A DNA stretch of 64,000 bases, from assembly GCF_014648275.1 (NCBI RefSeq), contig NZ_BMQU01000003.1, positions 62,001 through 126,000 of the forward strand, read 5' to 3'. Positions 37,829 to 47,413 of the stretch are shown here, in pieces (position 1 is the stretch's first letter; every line of letters begins with the position of its first letter). The translations under genes and the position numbers were made by a program. Origin of the DNA: Pseudomonas laurentiana. GTDB taxonomy: Bacteria > Pseudomonadota > Gammaproteobacteria > Pseudomonadales > Pseudomonadaceae. The notes beneath the pieces were generated by a model. The model had not been told where the DNA came from and made no database searches. It worked only from the letters and a program-made list of their open reading frames with translations.

Positions 37829-40028
37829 GTTCCAGCTAAAGGCGCTCATCACTGGCGTCGACAAGTTGTCGCCGGTGTTGAGTGGAGTGCGCAAGAACGC
37901 AGCCGTTCTGCGCAAGCAGTTGAATAGCTCAGGCCTCGGCAAAATCACCTTCATGGATGCGATTCAAGGGGGGGCCATTGCGACCCCTTTTGTCATGGGG
38001 GTTCAGGCTGCCATCGGCTTTGAAAGCGCGATGGCCGACGTCAAGAAGGTCGTCAACTTTGAGACGCCGGCCCAGTTCAAGGAAATGAGTGAGGACGTGC
38101 TGAGCATGTCCGAGCGGTTGCCGATGGCTGCCGAAGGCATCGCGCAGATTGTCGCGGCGGGTGGTCAGTCGGGCATCGCCCGGGAAGACCTGAAGCAGTT
38201 TGCTGAAGACGCGGTGAAAATGGGTGTCGCCTTCGACCAGACGGCTGACGAATCCGGCAAGATGATGGCAACGTGGCGTACGGCGTTCCGCTTGACCCAA
38301 GATGGCGTGGTAGAGCTGGCAGACCAGATCAACTACCTGGGGAACTCTGGGCCAGTCAATACCAAGCAGCTGTCCTCGATCGTGACCGAAGTGGGGGCGC
38401 TGGGTGAGGTAGCGGGCTTTTCCTCGGCGCAGATCGCAGCGATTGGCGCCACGATGGTCGGCGTGAAGCAGGATGTTGCGGCTACGGGCATCAAGAATTT
38501 CATGCTGGCCATGACAAAGGGGACGGCTGCGACCAAGTCACAAGCCGAGGCCTTCAAGTCGTTGCGCCTGGACTCCAAGAAAGTCGCGGAGGGCATGCAG
38601 AAGGATTCGCAGGGCACCATGCTAGACCTGCTCAAGCGGATTTCCGAAGTGGACGCGGCCAAGCGTCCGGCGCTGCTGACCAACCTGTTCGGTAGTGAGT
38701 CAGTGGCGGCAATTACCCCGCTCTTGACCAACTTGCAGCTGTTGAAAAGCAATCTGGCCAGTGTTGGGGATTCGACGAAATACGCAGGTTCCATGCAGGG
38801 AGAGTACACGTCTCGGGCGGCCACGACGGCAAACGCTCTGCAGCAGTTGAAGAACCGCGTGACCCGGCTGGGCATTACGGTCGGTTCTGTACTACTGCCG
38901 CCGCTTAACGACTTCATGGCGACGGTCGGGCCGATCATCACCGGCGTGACCCAGTTGGCCGGCGCGCACCCGTGGCTGATCAAGGGCATCATCGGGGCGG
39001 CGGTCGGCTTCACCGTGTTGCGCTTGGCCACGGCGGGGGCTACTGCAGCACTCGTGCTGATGGATGGCGTGGCAAAAATGAGCGTTATCGGCCTAGTTGT
39101 GCGTGGTGTTGCGATTGCAGCGGGTGTGCTGATTGCGAACTGGTCGAGCGTCGCGCCTTACTTCGCTTGGGTATGGGAGAGGATCAAAGACCCGGCTATG
39201 ACGGTCTGGTCGTGGATGAAAGAGGCCTTCAACTGGAGCCCGCTCGGCCTGGCCATTGCCAACTGGGGGCCGCTGACTGAGTTCTTTAGCGCGCTGTGGG
39301 ATCTGGTCAAGGCGTTGTCGGTACCGTTTGCGGAGTTCATGGGGACATTGTTCGATTGGTCGCCGCTGGGTTTGATCATCAAGCACTGGGAGCCCATCAG
39401 CGGCTTCTTCAAGGGGCTTTGGGATGAGTTGCGGCCCATCGTTGAGCCGATGATGAAGTTCCTTGGCATCGAGACGGACGGCGCCGGGGTGATTGGTGCT
39501 GCGACGGATAAGGTCAAGCAGTGGACTGCCGAGCAGGAAGCGCGCAACGCGCAGACCGGCATGGCGCCGGGGCAACTGGTCAAGCCGATTGCTCAAGCCC
39601 CTGAGTTGATGCCAGAGGCCACGAAGGTGGCCAGCCTGATGCGCAACCCCGCCAATCAGCCGTTGCCCGGCATGGCGCCTTTGGCGCTGGTCAGTCCGGT
39701 GGTAGATGCGCAAACGGTAGCCAAGTTGTCTGCACCTGGTGATTTGATGAAGGGAACCCAGGCGGCGATGAGGGCCGCGAGCGAAGGGCGCCCGCCGAGC
39801 CTGGCAGCTTCGGGAGCGCCTGCAGGTAGCCTGCCGCAAAGCCGTGGCTCGTTGGTTCAGGCTGCTGCTGCGACAGCCGCGGCGCGCACCGAACTGGAGG
39901 GGTCAATGGTGGTGCGCTTTGAAAATGCACCGCCGGGCATGCGTGTTGATCCTGCGAAGACCAATCAACCCGGACTGTCGGTAAGCCCGTCAGTCGGTTA
40001 TCGCTCATTGGGTAGGGAGGCAGGATGA
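37818..40028 (+). CDS. Tail tape measure protein (TP901 type)
   Basis: 736 residues: N-terminal coiled-coil, then FESAMADVKKVVNFETPAQFKEMSEDVLSMSERLPM, the core of TP901-family tape measures. Hydrophobic segments lie at about 370-450. WERIKDPAMTVWSWMKEAFNWSPLGLAIANWGPL and SPLGLIIKHWEPISGFFKGLW repeats lie in the C-terminal half. Length sets the tail length. Followed by gp43 with an ATGA overlap. Confidence 0.95.
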   Translation: MADKFQLKALITGVDKLSPVLSGVRKNAAVLRKQLNSSGLGKITFMDAIQGGAIATPFVMGVQAAIGFESAMADVKKVVNFETPAQFKEMSEDVLSMSERLPMAAEGIAQIVAAGGQSGIAREDLKQFAEDAVKMGVAFDQTADESGKMMATWRTAFRLTQDGVVELADQINYLGNSGPVNTKQLSSIVTEVGALGEVAGFSSAQIAAIGATMVGVKQDVAATGIKNFMLAMTKGTAATKSQAEAFKSLRLDSKKVAEGMQKDSQGTMLDLLKRISEVDAAKRPALLTNLFGSESVAAITPLLTNLQLLKSNLASVGDSTKYAGSMQGEYTSRAATTANALQQLKNRVTRLGITVGSVLLPPLNDFMATVGPIITGVTQLAGAHPWLIKGIIGAAVGFTVLRLATAGATAALVLMDGVAKMSVIGLVVRGVAIAAGVLIANWSSVAPYFAWVWERIKDPAMTVWSWMKEAFNWSPLGLAIANWGPLTEFFSALWDLVKALSVPFAEFMGTLFDWSPLGLIIKHWEPISGFFKGLWDELRPIVEPMMKFLGIETDGAGVIGAATDKVKQWTAEQEARNAQTGMAPGQLVKPIAQAPELMPEATKVASLMRNPANQPLPGMAPLALVSPVVDAQTVAKLSAPGDLMKGTQAAMRAASEGRPPSLAASGAPAGSLPQSRGSLVQAAAATAAARTELEGSMVVRFENAPPGMRVDPAKTNQPGLSVSPSVGYRSLGREAG

Positions 40029-41395
40029 CGACGTGGCGCGATCAACTGCACCCGGCTTCGTTTCGCGGCGTGGCGTTTCTGGTCGACAGTGACGCTACGC
40101 CAGTCGGGCGGCGGGTGCAGGTCCACGAATACCCCCAGCGGGACAAGCCGCTGGTGGAGGATATGGGCAGCAAGACCCGCGAAATCAAACTGACGGCGTT
40201 TATCGGCGGTGACGATTGCCTGGATCGGCGAGACGATCTGCTCAATGCCTTGGATAAACCCGGGGCGGGCGAGCTGGTACATCCGTGGTTCGGGCGCTTG
40301 CTGGTCACCGCCGGGGATGGCTGCCAAGTTTCGCATGAGCGCCGCGAGGGCGGCATCGTGCGGTTTGAGCTGGTGTTTGTCGAAGCCGGGGAAAAGGGCT
40401 ACCCGGTCGGGGTGCCGAAGGCATCGCGGCAGGTAGAGGCATCCAGCGAGAGCTTTTTGGAGTCCGCGCTGGCCCGCTACAAAGCTGCAATGGCGGTGGT
40501 CAACCGGGCACGCATGGCGGTAACGGCGCTGCAGAACAGTATCGCCGGGATTCAGATGGCGATTCAGCGGGAGTTTAGCCAGGTGCTTGGCCTTGTCAGT
40601 TCGGCTGAGGCGCTGGCTGACATGCTGATCAATGCCCCGGGTAATTTCTCGGCCATGATCCGGGCGCAGTTTTCCAGCGTGGGCGGCAGCACTCGGTCGT
40701 CGGGTTACAGCTGGTCGCCGTCGTCCAGCAGCTCGGCCACGGTGGCGGCTGACCCAGAGTTTGCCAATACCGTGGCGCGCCTGGCGAGCACCGAAGAGGT
40801 CTTTTCGGGGTTCGTGGACTCAGGTCGTGGCATCACGTCACAGCTTGAACTGGCCCGGCAGTTGATGGCCGAACAGCAGTTCGATGACCTGATGACCAAT
40901 CCGCCGGGCGGGCTGGCGACAGCCGCTGCCGTCAAGGCGGCACGGGAGTTGATGCGTGATGCCTTGATCGTCAAGGCCGTGCGGGCAGCGGCACTGATGC
41001 CGGTGGTGTCGGCGCCTGCCGTACTGCCCGGTGTTCCAGCCTTGGCGCAGCAGGTGGCGTCACCCCTGGAGCGGCCAGAAGTCCCGGCAGCAGATGACGT
41101 GATTAGCCTGCGTGATGGGCTTAGCGCGGCGCTGTGGGAAGCCGGGCTGTCGGCATCGCATGAACACTTTGAGGTGATCGAGGCGGTGCGCAAGCACGTT
41201 AAAGGGCACCTCTCCGAGGTGGCCCGTTCGGGCGTTCGCCTGGTTGAGATTGAGCCGAAGGAAAGCCTGCCCGCGTTGGTGCTGGCCTATCAGTGCTTTG
41301 GCGACGCATCCCGCGCCGCTGAAATCGTTACGCGTAACAAAGTATCGCACCCGGGTTTCTTGCCTGTTGGGGTGCTGCACATCGCCCAGGAGTAA
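40025..41395 (+). CDS. DNA circularisation/gp43-type tail protein (Mu gpN-like)
   Basis: 456 residues. The N-terminal domain (MTTWRDQLHPASFRGVAFLVDSDATPVGRRVQVHEYPQRDKPLVEDMG) is the DNA_circ_N family of Mu gpN-type baseplate proteins. The rest is helical and less conserved. Despite the family name, it is a structural component of the tail hub. Confidence 0.9.
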   Translation: MTTWRDQLHPASFRGVAFLVDSDATPVGRRVQVHEYPQRDKPLVEDMGSKTREIKLTAFIGGDDCLDRRDDLLNALDKPGAGELVHPWFGRLLVTAGDGCQVSHERREGGIVRFELVFVEAGEKGYPVGVPKASRQVEASSESFLESALARYKAAMAVVNRARMAVTALQNSIAGIQMAIQREFSQVLGLVSSAEALADMLINAPGNFSAMIRAQFSSVGGSTRSSGYSWSPSSSSSATVAADPEFANTVARLASTEEVFSGFVDSGRGITSQLELARQLMAEQQFDDLMTNPPGGLATAAAVKAARELMRDALIVKAVRAAALMPVVSAPAVLPGVPALAQQVASPLERPEVPAADDVISLRDGLSAALWEAGLSASHEHFEVIEAVRKHVKGHLSEVARSGVRLVEIEPKESLPALVLAYQCFGDASRAAEIVTRNKVSHPGFLPVGVLHIAQE

Positions 41396-41398
41396 CCC

Positions 41399-42511
41399 AT
41401 GGACCCGTTAAACGCTGTCACGCTGCGCGTGAACGGCCTGGATTATCGCGGCTGGAAGAAAGCCAGCATCAGTGCCGGCATTGAGCGACAGACCCGAGAT
41501 TTTTCGCTGGATGTGACATGGCGCTGGCCGGATCAGGCCGAGGAAATTCCGGTAAGGCAGGGCGACTTCTGCGAGGTGTTGATTGGTGATGACCTGGTGC
41601 TGACTGGCTGGGTCTTCGCTACCCCGGTCAACTACGACAGCAAGACGGTGAACCGGGCGATTAGCGGGCGTTCGCTGACGGCCGATCTGGTCGACTGCTC
41701 GGCGATCAATCAGCCCGGGCAGTGGCGCGGCCAGAGTGTGCAGCAGATCGTTCAGAGCTTGGCCGAGCCCTACGGGGTCAAGGTGCTGAGCCAGGTGGCC
41801 GAGACAACCAAATTGGCCGAGCACAGCATCGAGCCCGGGGAGACGGTGTTTGAGTCGATAGACCGGCTGCTGACGCTGTCGCGGCTGCTGTCTACCGACG
41901 ACTCCCGAGGGCGCCTGGTGATCATCAACCCGGGCAGCGCGGGGCGGGCGGTTGACCGGCTGGAACTGGGTCAGAACATCCTGACCGGCTCGGCGTCGCT
42001 CGACTTTTCCGGGGTGTTCTCCGACTACAAGGTCGTTGGCCAGCGTTCGGGCACGGATGACGAACACGGCGCCAAGGCCTCCGAGGTACAGGCTGAAGTC
42101 ACAGACCCACGCGCGGCGCGTAAGCGGGTGCTGATGATTCACGAAAGCGGCCAGATGACCCCCAGCCTTGCCGAGGCGCGGGCGAACTGGGAGCGCGGCA
42201 GCCGCATGGGTAAGGCACTGACCCTGCAGTACAAGGTGCAGGGCTGGCGGCAGTCGAACGGGGCGCTGTGGCTGCACAACATGATTGTGCGGGTGGTCGA
42301 CCCTTGGGTCGGTATCGATCGCGACATGCTCATCAGTGAAATCCAGTACAGCCTGGATGAGAGCGGCACCGTGGCCAATATCACCGTAGCCCCACCAGAC
42401 AGCTTCGACCCTGAACCGAAAGACCCGCACAAGAGCCGCAAGCTCAAGAAAGGCGGCAAGGCGGACAACTTTGAATACTTGATCCCAGCAGATTGGAAGC
42501 CCGAGCAATGA
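41399..42511 (+). CDS. Baseplate hub protein (Mu gpP/gp44-like)
   Basis: 370 residues: TLRVNGLDYRGWKKASISAGIERQTRDFSLDVTWRWPDQAEEIPVRQGDFCEVLIGDDLVLTGWV marks the gp44/VgrG-gp27-like fold of contractile-tail hubs. It bridges tube and spike. ATGA overlap with the next gene. Confidence 0.92.
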   Translation: MDPLNAVTLRVNGLDYRGWKKASISAGIERQTRDFSLDVTWRWPDQAEEIPVRQGDFCEVLIGDDLVLTGWVFATPVNYDSKTVNRAISGRSLTADLVDCSAINQPGQWRGQSVQQIVQSLAEPYGVKVLSQVAETTKLAEHSIEPGETVFESIDRLLTLSRLLSTDDSRGRLVIINPGSAGRAVDRLELGQNILTGSASLDFSGVFSDYKVVGQRSGTDDEHGAKASEVQAEVTDPRAARKRVLMIHESGQMTPSLAEARANWERGSRMGKALTLQYKVQGWRQSNGALWLHNMIVRVVDPWVGIDRDMLISEIQYSLDESGTVANITVAPPDSFDPEPKDPHKSRKLKKGGKADNFEYLIPADWKPEQ

Positions 42512-42999
42512 GCGGACTAAAACAGATTTTGGCCCGGGGCGTGGTCACGCTGGTCAAGGCCACGAGCAAGCTGCAAAGCCTGCAGATGACCCTGTTGGCC
42601 GGTGAAGTGAAAAGCGGCATGGAGCACTTCGAGCCGTATGGCTTCACCTCAAACGCGCACCCGGGCGCCGAGGGGATCGCGCTCTTTGTGGGGGGCGACC
42701 GTTCGCACGGCGTGGTGGTGTGTGTCGCTGATCGAAAGTTTCGCCTGCAGGGGCTGAAAAGTGGCGAGGTAGCGTTGTACACCGACGAGGGCGACCGCCT
42801 GCACTTCAAGCGCGGGCGGGTGATCGAGGTCGAGACGCTGACGCTCAAGGTCAAGGCCGACGACGCCGTGGAGTTTGACACGCCTGTGATTCGCACCACG
42901 GGCCGTATCGAGTCAGCGGGCGATCAGGTTGCCGGTGGTGTGAGCCAGATGCAGCACGTTCATGAAGGCTCGGACAAAAAGCCAGTGGCAGGAGGGTGA
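42508..42999 (+). CDS. Baseplate spike protein V (Mu gp45-like)
   Basis: 163 residues: LQMTLLAGEVKSGMEHFEPYGFTSNAHPGAEGIALFVGGDRSHGVVVCVADR fits the gpV/gp45 OB-fold family, with a beta-helical needle part (YTDEGDRLHFKRGRVIEVETLTLKVKADDAVEFDTP). The C-terminal MQHVHEG resembles the H-x-H metal-binding tip of spike proteins. Confidence 0.92.
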   Translation: MSGLKQILARGVVTLVKATSKLQSLQMTLLAGEVKSGMEHFEPYGFTSNAHPGAEGIALFVGGDRSHGVVVCVADRKFRLQGLKSGEVALYTDEGDRLHFKRGRVIEVETLTLKVKADDAVEFDTPVIRTTGRIESAGDQVAGGVSQMQHVHEGSDKKPVAGG

Positions 43000-43000
43000 T

Positions 43001-43402
43001 ATGCCGCTGATTGAAAGCGACGACACCGACCGGGCTTGGCGTCGGGCGACAGAGATCAGTCTTTTGACCTGGCGCCGTGCAAGCCCTGATGACCCGCTCG
43101 ATGACGCCCAGCGCTTTGGCTGGTGGGGCGACAGTTTCCCCACGCAGGCCAACGACTGCATTGGCTCACGCCTGTGGCTGTTGCGTCGGCGGACGCTGAC
43201 GGCGGACACCGAGCGTGATGCTCAAGCCTTCGCCCGCGAGGCCTTGGCCTGGATGCTGGAAGACGGGCGCGTTACGGCCGTGGGCGTAACGACGACACGC
43301 GGCGTTGACCGGCTGGCAATGCGGGTGGTGTTGACCTTGCGCGATGGCCGAACCATCGACGTTCCATTTGAGAATTTATGGGTGGTGATCAATGCCGTTT
43401 GA
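43001..43402 (+). CDS. Baseplate protein gp46 (W/gp25-like)
   Basis: 133 residues from the ATG at 43001 (GGAGGG before it). DPLDDAQRFGWWGDSFP, SRLWLLRRRTLT and AREALAWMLEDGRV are characteristic of the Mu gp46 family, which forms part of the baseplate wedge. Overlaps gp47 by 11 bases. Confidence 0.92.
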   Translation: MPLIESDDTDRAWRRATEISLLTWRRASPDDPLDDAQRFGWWGDSFPTQANDCIGSRLWLLRRRTLTADTERDAQAFAREALAWMLEDGRVTAVGVTTTRGVDRLAMRVVLTLRDGRTIDVPFENLWVVINAV

Positions 43403-44429
43403 AACCCCAAGTTTGCCCGCGCTGATCAGCCGGGCGCAGTCTGACCTGGGCGGCTCGGCCCTGCTGCGATCCGACGCCGAGGTTCTTGCTCGGGTGCAGG
43501 CGGCGGCTTCATTCGGTCGCTACGGCCATCAGGAATACATCGCCGCGCAGATCCTGCCGGACACAGCGGATGAAGACACCTTGCGGCGAATGGCCCGGGT
43601 TCGGCTAAAGCGTGACCGCTTGGAGGCGGTGGTTTCCAGTGGTGCCGCGACCTTTACCGGGGCTGCCTCGGCGCTGCTCGATGCAGGCGTGCTGCTGCAG
43701 CGTGATGACGGTGTGCGCTTTCGCGTGACGGCCAGCGTTGCCTTGGCTGGTCAGAGCGGCACGGTCAAGCTGGAGGCCTTGGAGGCCGGCCAGTTGGGTA
43801 ATACCCCAGCCGGTACGGTCCTGCGCTTGATCTCCCCGGTGCTGGGAATCAATGACACGGTGACTGTCGATGCGCCTGGCCTGCAGGGCGGTACCGAACA
43901 AGAGAGCATTGAGGCGCTGCGCGCCCGGGTGATTCGCTCGTATCAGGTGATCCCTCACGGCGGCAACCAAGATGACTATGTGACCTGGGCGTTGGAAGTC
44001 CCAGGCGTCACCCGCGCCTGGGTTGTGCGGCACTGGATGGGACCGGGCACGGTTGGTTTGTTCTTCGTCCGTGACGGCGATCTAGACCCCATCCCCAGCG
44101 CAGCAGCCTGCGAAGAGGTGCGGGCGTACATCGAGAAACAGCGCCCGGTCACCGCTGAGCTTTATGTACTGCCGCCGCTGGAAAAGCCGGTTCAGTACGA
44201 ACTGAAGATTGTCCCCGACAGCGGGGTAGTGCGCCGGGCGGTGGAGAGCGCCCTGGTCGACCTGCACAACCGCGAGTCGGACCTTGGTGCCGGTCTGCTC
44301 TGGACGCACATCGGCGAGGCCCTCAGTGGTGCGCTAGGTGAGCGTGATCACCAGTTGATCAGCCCGGCTGCCGATGTGGTAGCGGCGCGCAACGAGATGC
44401 TGACCTATGGGGGTGTGCTGTGGCGATAA
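43392..44429 (+). CDS. Baseplate protein J (Mu gp47-like)
   Basis: 345 residues. LPDTADEDTLRRMARVRLKRDRLEAVVSSGAATFTG, LEAGQLGNTPAGTVLRLISPVLGIN and ALRARVIRSYQVIPHGGNQDDYVTWALEVPGVTRAWV are the family hallmarks. It is the main wedge component linking sheath to fibres. The next gene starts inside it with a GTG. Confidence 0.95.
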   Translation: MPFETPSLPALISRAQSDLGGSALLRSDAEVLARVQAAASFGRYGHQEYIAAQILPDTADEDTLRRMARVRLKRDRLEAVVSSGAATFTGAASALLDAGVLLQRDDGVRFRVTASVALAGQSGTVKLEALEAGQLGNTPAGTVLRLISPVLGINDTVTVDAPGLQGGTEQESIEALRARVIRSYQVIPHGGNQDDYVTWALEVPGVTRAWVVRHWMGPGTVGLFFVRDGDLDPIPSAAACEEVRAYIEKQRPVTAELYVLPPLEKPVQYELKIVPDSGVVRRAVESALVDLHNRESDLGAGLLWTHIGEALSGALGERDHQLISPAADVVAARNEMLTYGGVLWR

Positions 44430-45022
44430 GGACCGCCTCCGACTACTACGCGCAGTTACGGGCGCTGCTGCCACCCGGTCCCGCATGGGACAAAGAGCTG
44501 AACCCCGAAGTGGACCAACTGCTGCGGACAGCCGCCCAAGAGCTGGCCCGGGAGGATCTGCGCGCCGCCGACCTGCTGGAGGAAAGTTTTCCCGAAACCG
44601 TTCGGGAGCTGGTCCCCGACTGGGAACGGGTTATGCGTCTGCCCGATCCCTGCCTTGGGGATTCGCCCAAGTTTGAGGACCGTCAGTTGGCTGTGCGCCG
44701 TCGTCTGGTCGAGGTTGGCGGTCAGTCACCGGCGTATTTCGTTGAACTGGCCATCAGTCATGGCTACCCCGAGGCCCGCGTAATTGAGCACCGAGCCCCG
44801 CGCTTCGGGCGCTCACGCTTCGGTGCGGCGCACTTCGGTACGTGGGTCGCGCAATTCATGTGGACGCTTGAAACCTGGCCTCGGCGCCGCCTTGGTCGCC
44901 GGTTCGGCGTGAGCTACTTCGGCGAGCAATTCGGCGGCAACCCAAGCGGCGCCCTGGAGTGTGTGCTGCGCCGTAGCGCGCCGGCGCATGCGGTTGAATT
45001 TATTAAGTATGGTGAGGACTGA
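44420..45022 (+). CDS. Baseplate/tail protein gp48 (DUF2313, YmfQ-like)
   Basis: 200 residues from a GTG (YYAQLRALLPPGPAWDKELNPEVDQLLRTAAQELAREDLRAADLLEE). The L-L-P-P-G-x-A-W motif is diagnostic for Mu gp48/DUF2313. It is adjacent to the fibre gene and is probably the fibre attachment point. Confidence 0.92.
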   Translation: MAIRTASDYYAQLRALLPPGPAWDKELNPEVDQLLRTAAQELAREDLRAADLLEESFPETVRELVPDWERVMRLPDPCLGDSPKFEDRQLAVRRRLVEVGGQSPAYFVELAISHGYPEARVIEHRAPRFGRSRFGAAHFGTWVAQFMWTLETWPRRRLGRRFGVSYFGEQFGGNPSGALECVLRRSAPAHAVEFIKYGED

Positions 45023-46978
45023 ATGGATTATCCAAAGAGCGTGCCTAATGTCGGCCTGGTGGATGGCCAGTTTGCCGACGAGAACCCCGCAACCGGTCAG
45101 GTGGGTTCCCTGATCCCATCTGCCTGGGGTAACGCGGTCACCCAGGAACTGCTGAACGTGATCAAGGCGGCAGGCTTTGTGCCTGCCGAGGGTCAGACCA
45201 ACCAGTTGCTCAAGGCCATTCAGGGGCTGGTGTCTCAGGGCATTAAAAACTCTGTCCGGGTTGCTACCACGGGCGCCATTGCACTGAGTGGCATCCAGAC
45301 AATCGACGCCATTGTGCTGGTGGCCGGTGACCGGGTGCTGGTGAAGAATCAGGCCAGCGGTGCACAGAATGGCATCTACGTCGTGGCCGCTGGAGCATGG
45401 GTGCGTGCGCTCGATGCTGACGAAAGCGTCGAGGTGAAGCCGGGCATGCTGGTCGGTGTGGATGCGGGGACGGCCAACGGCGGTTCTGTTTGGCGCTTGT
45501 CCAATGCTACGCCGCCAACGCTGGGTACCACAGCGCTGACCTTTGAGCAGGTCTTTGGCAAGACCGGGGTAGTTGCGGGTAGTTATAAAAGTGTCACGGT
45601 GGGTCCTGATGGTCGTGTTACGGGAGGCACTAACCCGACGACCTTGGCTGGATTTGGCATCACCGACGCCTTTACCAAGGCTGAAAGCAATGCGGCCATG
45701 CAGGCGGCCATTGCGGCCTTGGTGGGTTCTGCTCCGTCGTCATTGGACGTCCTTAGCGAGCTGGCAGCAGCGCTGGGCAATGATGCAAACTTTGCCACCA
45801 CGATGACCAACGCCTTAGCAGGCAAGGCGGCCACCGTGGATGTGGTGCGCAACAAGACCGATGGCACTGTGGATGTGGGAGTGGACTGGAACACGATCGT
45901 TTCTGCCGGACGACACCCGAAGCTTGCGCCGGGCGACTCCCCGAGCGGCCCTGGCTCTGCTGGCTCCTATTTTTATCCAGAGGTGATGTATCACTCCACG
46001 CTGGCATTTACCCAGATGGCATATCCGTATGCGACGTCTTTTGAGGGCGCGGACTCAATCTGCTTCCGCTCCCGTTACAACGCGACGTGGCACCCATGGC
46101 GTGCGCTGCAGCACTCCGGTCACTATGCATCGAAGACCGAGGCGGAGGGAGGTACCGCGAGCAACCGCCTTATGAGTCCGCTGGCGGTTTCCCAGGCCAT
46201 TGCCAGCCATGCCCCGCCGGGTTTCATCAGCGGCCTGTCGCTGGCCGTCAACACGACCACGCCGAACACCGATATCGATATCGAGGTGGGTCGGGCACGA
46301 GATTCGACCGATACCGTTGACCTGATCCTGGCTGCCCCAATGACCAAGCGCCTGCAGGCGTCGGGCGCTTGGTCCGCCGGTGCTGGTGGTAATGCTTTGT
46401 TCGCCGGGGCAAAGGCGGCTAACACGTGGTATCACGCGTTCATGATCCGAAAGGACAGCGATGGCACTATCGACTTCGGGCTTGACACGTCTCTGGTCGC
46501 GGCCAACAGGCCGGTGGGCTATAGCAAGTTCGTGCGCCTTAAGGGGCGGGCGGTCAAGACCGATGCCTCGGGCAACATCATCCCGTTCATCAACATCGGC
46601 AACAGCACCGAGTTCAAGGCGCTGCAGCAAGACATGTTTGTGACGAACGTCGCCACAACGACCAGCTACACCTTGACGGCTAGCGTTCCGCCTGGTGTGC
46701 GGGTACGAGCCCGGTTCTATGCGCGTACTCAGGGTGAGTCGAGCGTGATCTTTGTGCGCTCGCCCGATGCCGTTGCCGCCGCGTTGGTCAATACCGGTGC
46801 CGACGGGTTCGCGGGCGGTATCGGCATCAGCTGCGACTCGATCTCGAATGAGAACGTGTCGGGCTACTGCGAGTCACTGACGAGCCAGAGCGGCCAGGTG
46901 GTGGTCCAGGTGCTTACGTACCCCGGATACAGTGTGTTTCGCGCCTCGCTGCATACTCAAGGCTTTACGGAGGAATAA
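45023..46978 (+). CDS. Tail fibre protein
   Basis: 651 residues. The N-terminal virion-binding part (MDYPKSVPNVGLVDGQFADENPATGQVGSLIPSAWGNAVTQELLNVI) is typical of Pseudomonas phage fibres. A repeat-like shaft with SVRVATTGAIALSGIQTIDAIVLVAGDRVLVKNQ and YKSVTVGPDGRVTGGTNPTTLAGFGITDAF follows. The distal part is Thr/Ser-rich and likely sets host range. It is followed by its assembly chaperone. Confidence 0.93.
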   Translation: MDYPKSVPNVGLVDGQFADENPATGQVGSLIPSAWGNAVTQELLNVIKAAGFVPAEGQTNQLLKAIQGLVSQGIKNSVRVATTGAIALSGIQTIDAIVLVAGDRVLVKNQASGAQNGIYVVAAGAWVRALDADESVEVKPGMLVGVDAGTANGGSVWRLSNATPPTLGTTALTFEQVFGKTGVVAGSYKSVTVGPDGRVTGGTNPTTLAGFGITDAFTKAESNAAMQAAIAALVGSAPSSLDVLSELAAALGNDANFATTMTNALAGKAATVDVVRNKTDGTVDVGVDWNTIVSAGRHPKLAPGDSPSGPGSAGSYFYPEVMYHSTLAFTQMAYPYATSFEGADSICFRSRYNATWHPWRALQHSGHYASKTEAEGGTASNRLMSPLAVSQAIASHAPPGFISGLSLAVNTTTPNTDIDIEVGRARDSTDTVDLILAAPMTKRLQASGAWSAGAGGNALFAGAKAANTWYHAFMIRKDSDGTIDFGLDTSLVAANRPVGYSKFVRLKGRAVKTDASGNIIPFINIGNSTEFKALQQDMFVTNVATTTSYTLTASVPPGVRVRARFYARTQGESSVIFVRSPDAVAAALVNTGADGFAGGIGISCDSISNENVSGYCESLTSQSGQVVVQVLTYPGYSVFRASLHTQGFTEE

Positions 46979-46981
46979 GCA

Positions 46982-47341
46982 ATGCCATTTGTTCAGCGCG
47001 ACGAATCGGGTCGCATCTGCGGCCGGTTCGCAAATAAGCAGCTCGGCTATGCCGAAGAGTTTTTGCCTGACGATGATCCTGAACTGCAGCCCACCGCAGT
47101 GGATCAGAACACTGTGACTGAGCGCGCATGGCGCGACGCTGAGCTGGCGTCGCTGGTCTGGTTGCGTGATCGCCACCGCGATCAGCTGGAAATCGGCGGT
47201 GAAACGACGCTGACCGCCGAGCAGTTCCAGGAGCTGCTGGTTTACATGCAGGCGCTACGCGACTGGCCCCAGTCGGAACTGTTCCCTGTGATCGAGCACC
47301 GACCCGTGGCGCCGCCCTGGATTGCCGAACAACACCAATAG
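46982..47341 (+). CDS. Tail fibre assembly chaperone
   Basis: 119 residues: a short N-terminal domain, then RAWRDAELASLVWLRDRHRDQLEIGGETTLTAEQFQELLVYMQALRDWPQSELFP. The E-L-x-x-x-x-W-L-R-D-R-H-R-D...L-R-D-W-P motif is diagnostic for phage tail fibre assembly proteins. It starts three bases after the fibre stop. Confidence 0.92.
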   Translation: MPFVQRDESGRICGRFANKQLGYAEEFLPDDDPELQPTAVDQNTVTERAWRDAELASLVWLRDRHRDQLEIGGETTLTAEQFQELLVYMQALRDWPQSELFPVIEHRPVAPPWIAEQHQ

Positions 47342-47391
47342 AGCCCCGCACTGTCGGGGCTTTTTCTTTTCTGCGCCCGCCTTGAGCGGGC
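47342..47391 (+). terminator. Tandem terminators after the tail genes
   Basis: AGCCCCG-cactgt-CGGGGCT with TTTTTCTTTT (47342-47370), then GCCCGC-cttga-GCGGGC with TCTTT ending about 47396. They separate the tail module from the lysis genes. Confidence 0.88.
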
Positions 47392-47413
47392 TCTTTATTG
47401 CCTGGAGAAAATC

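Noticed and set aside
41408-42508. Long 366-codon frame on the minus strand opposite the baseplate hub gene
   Set aside because: It mirrors gp44, lacks an SD and domain features, and arises from GC-rich codon bias; similar shadows oppose the sheath and tape measure genes.
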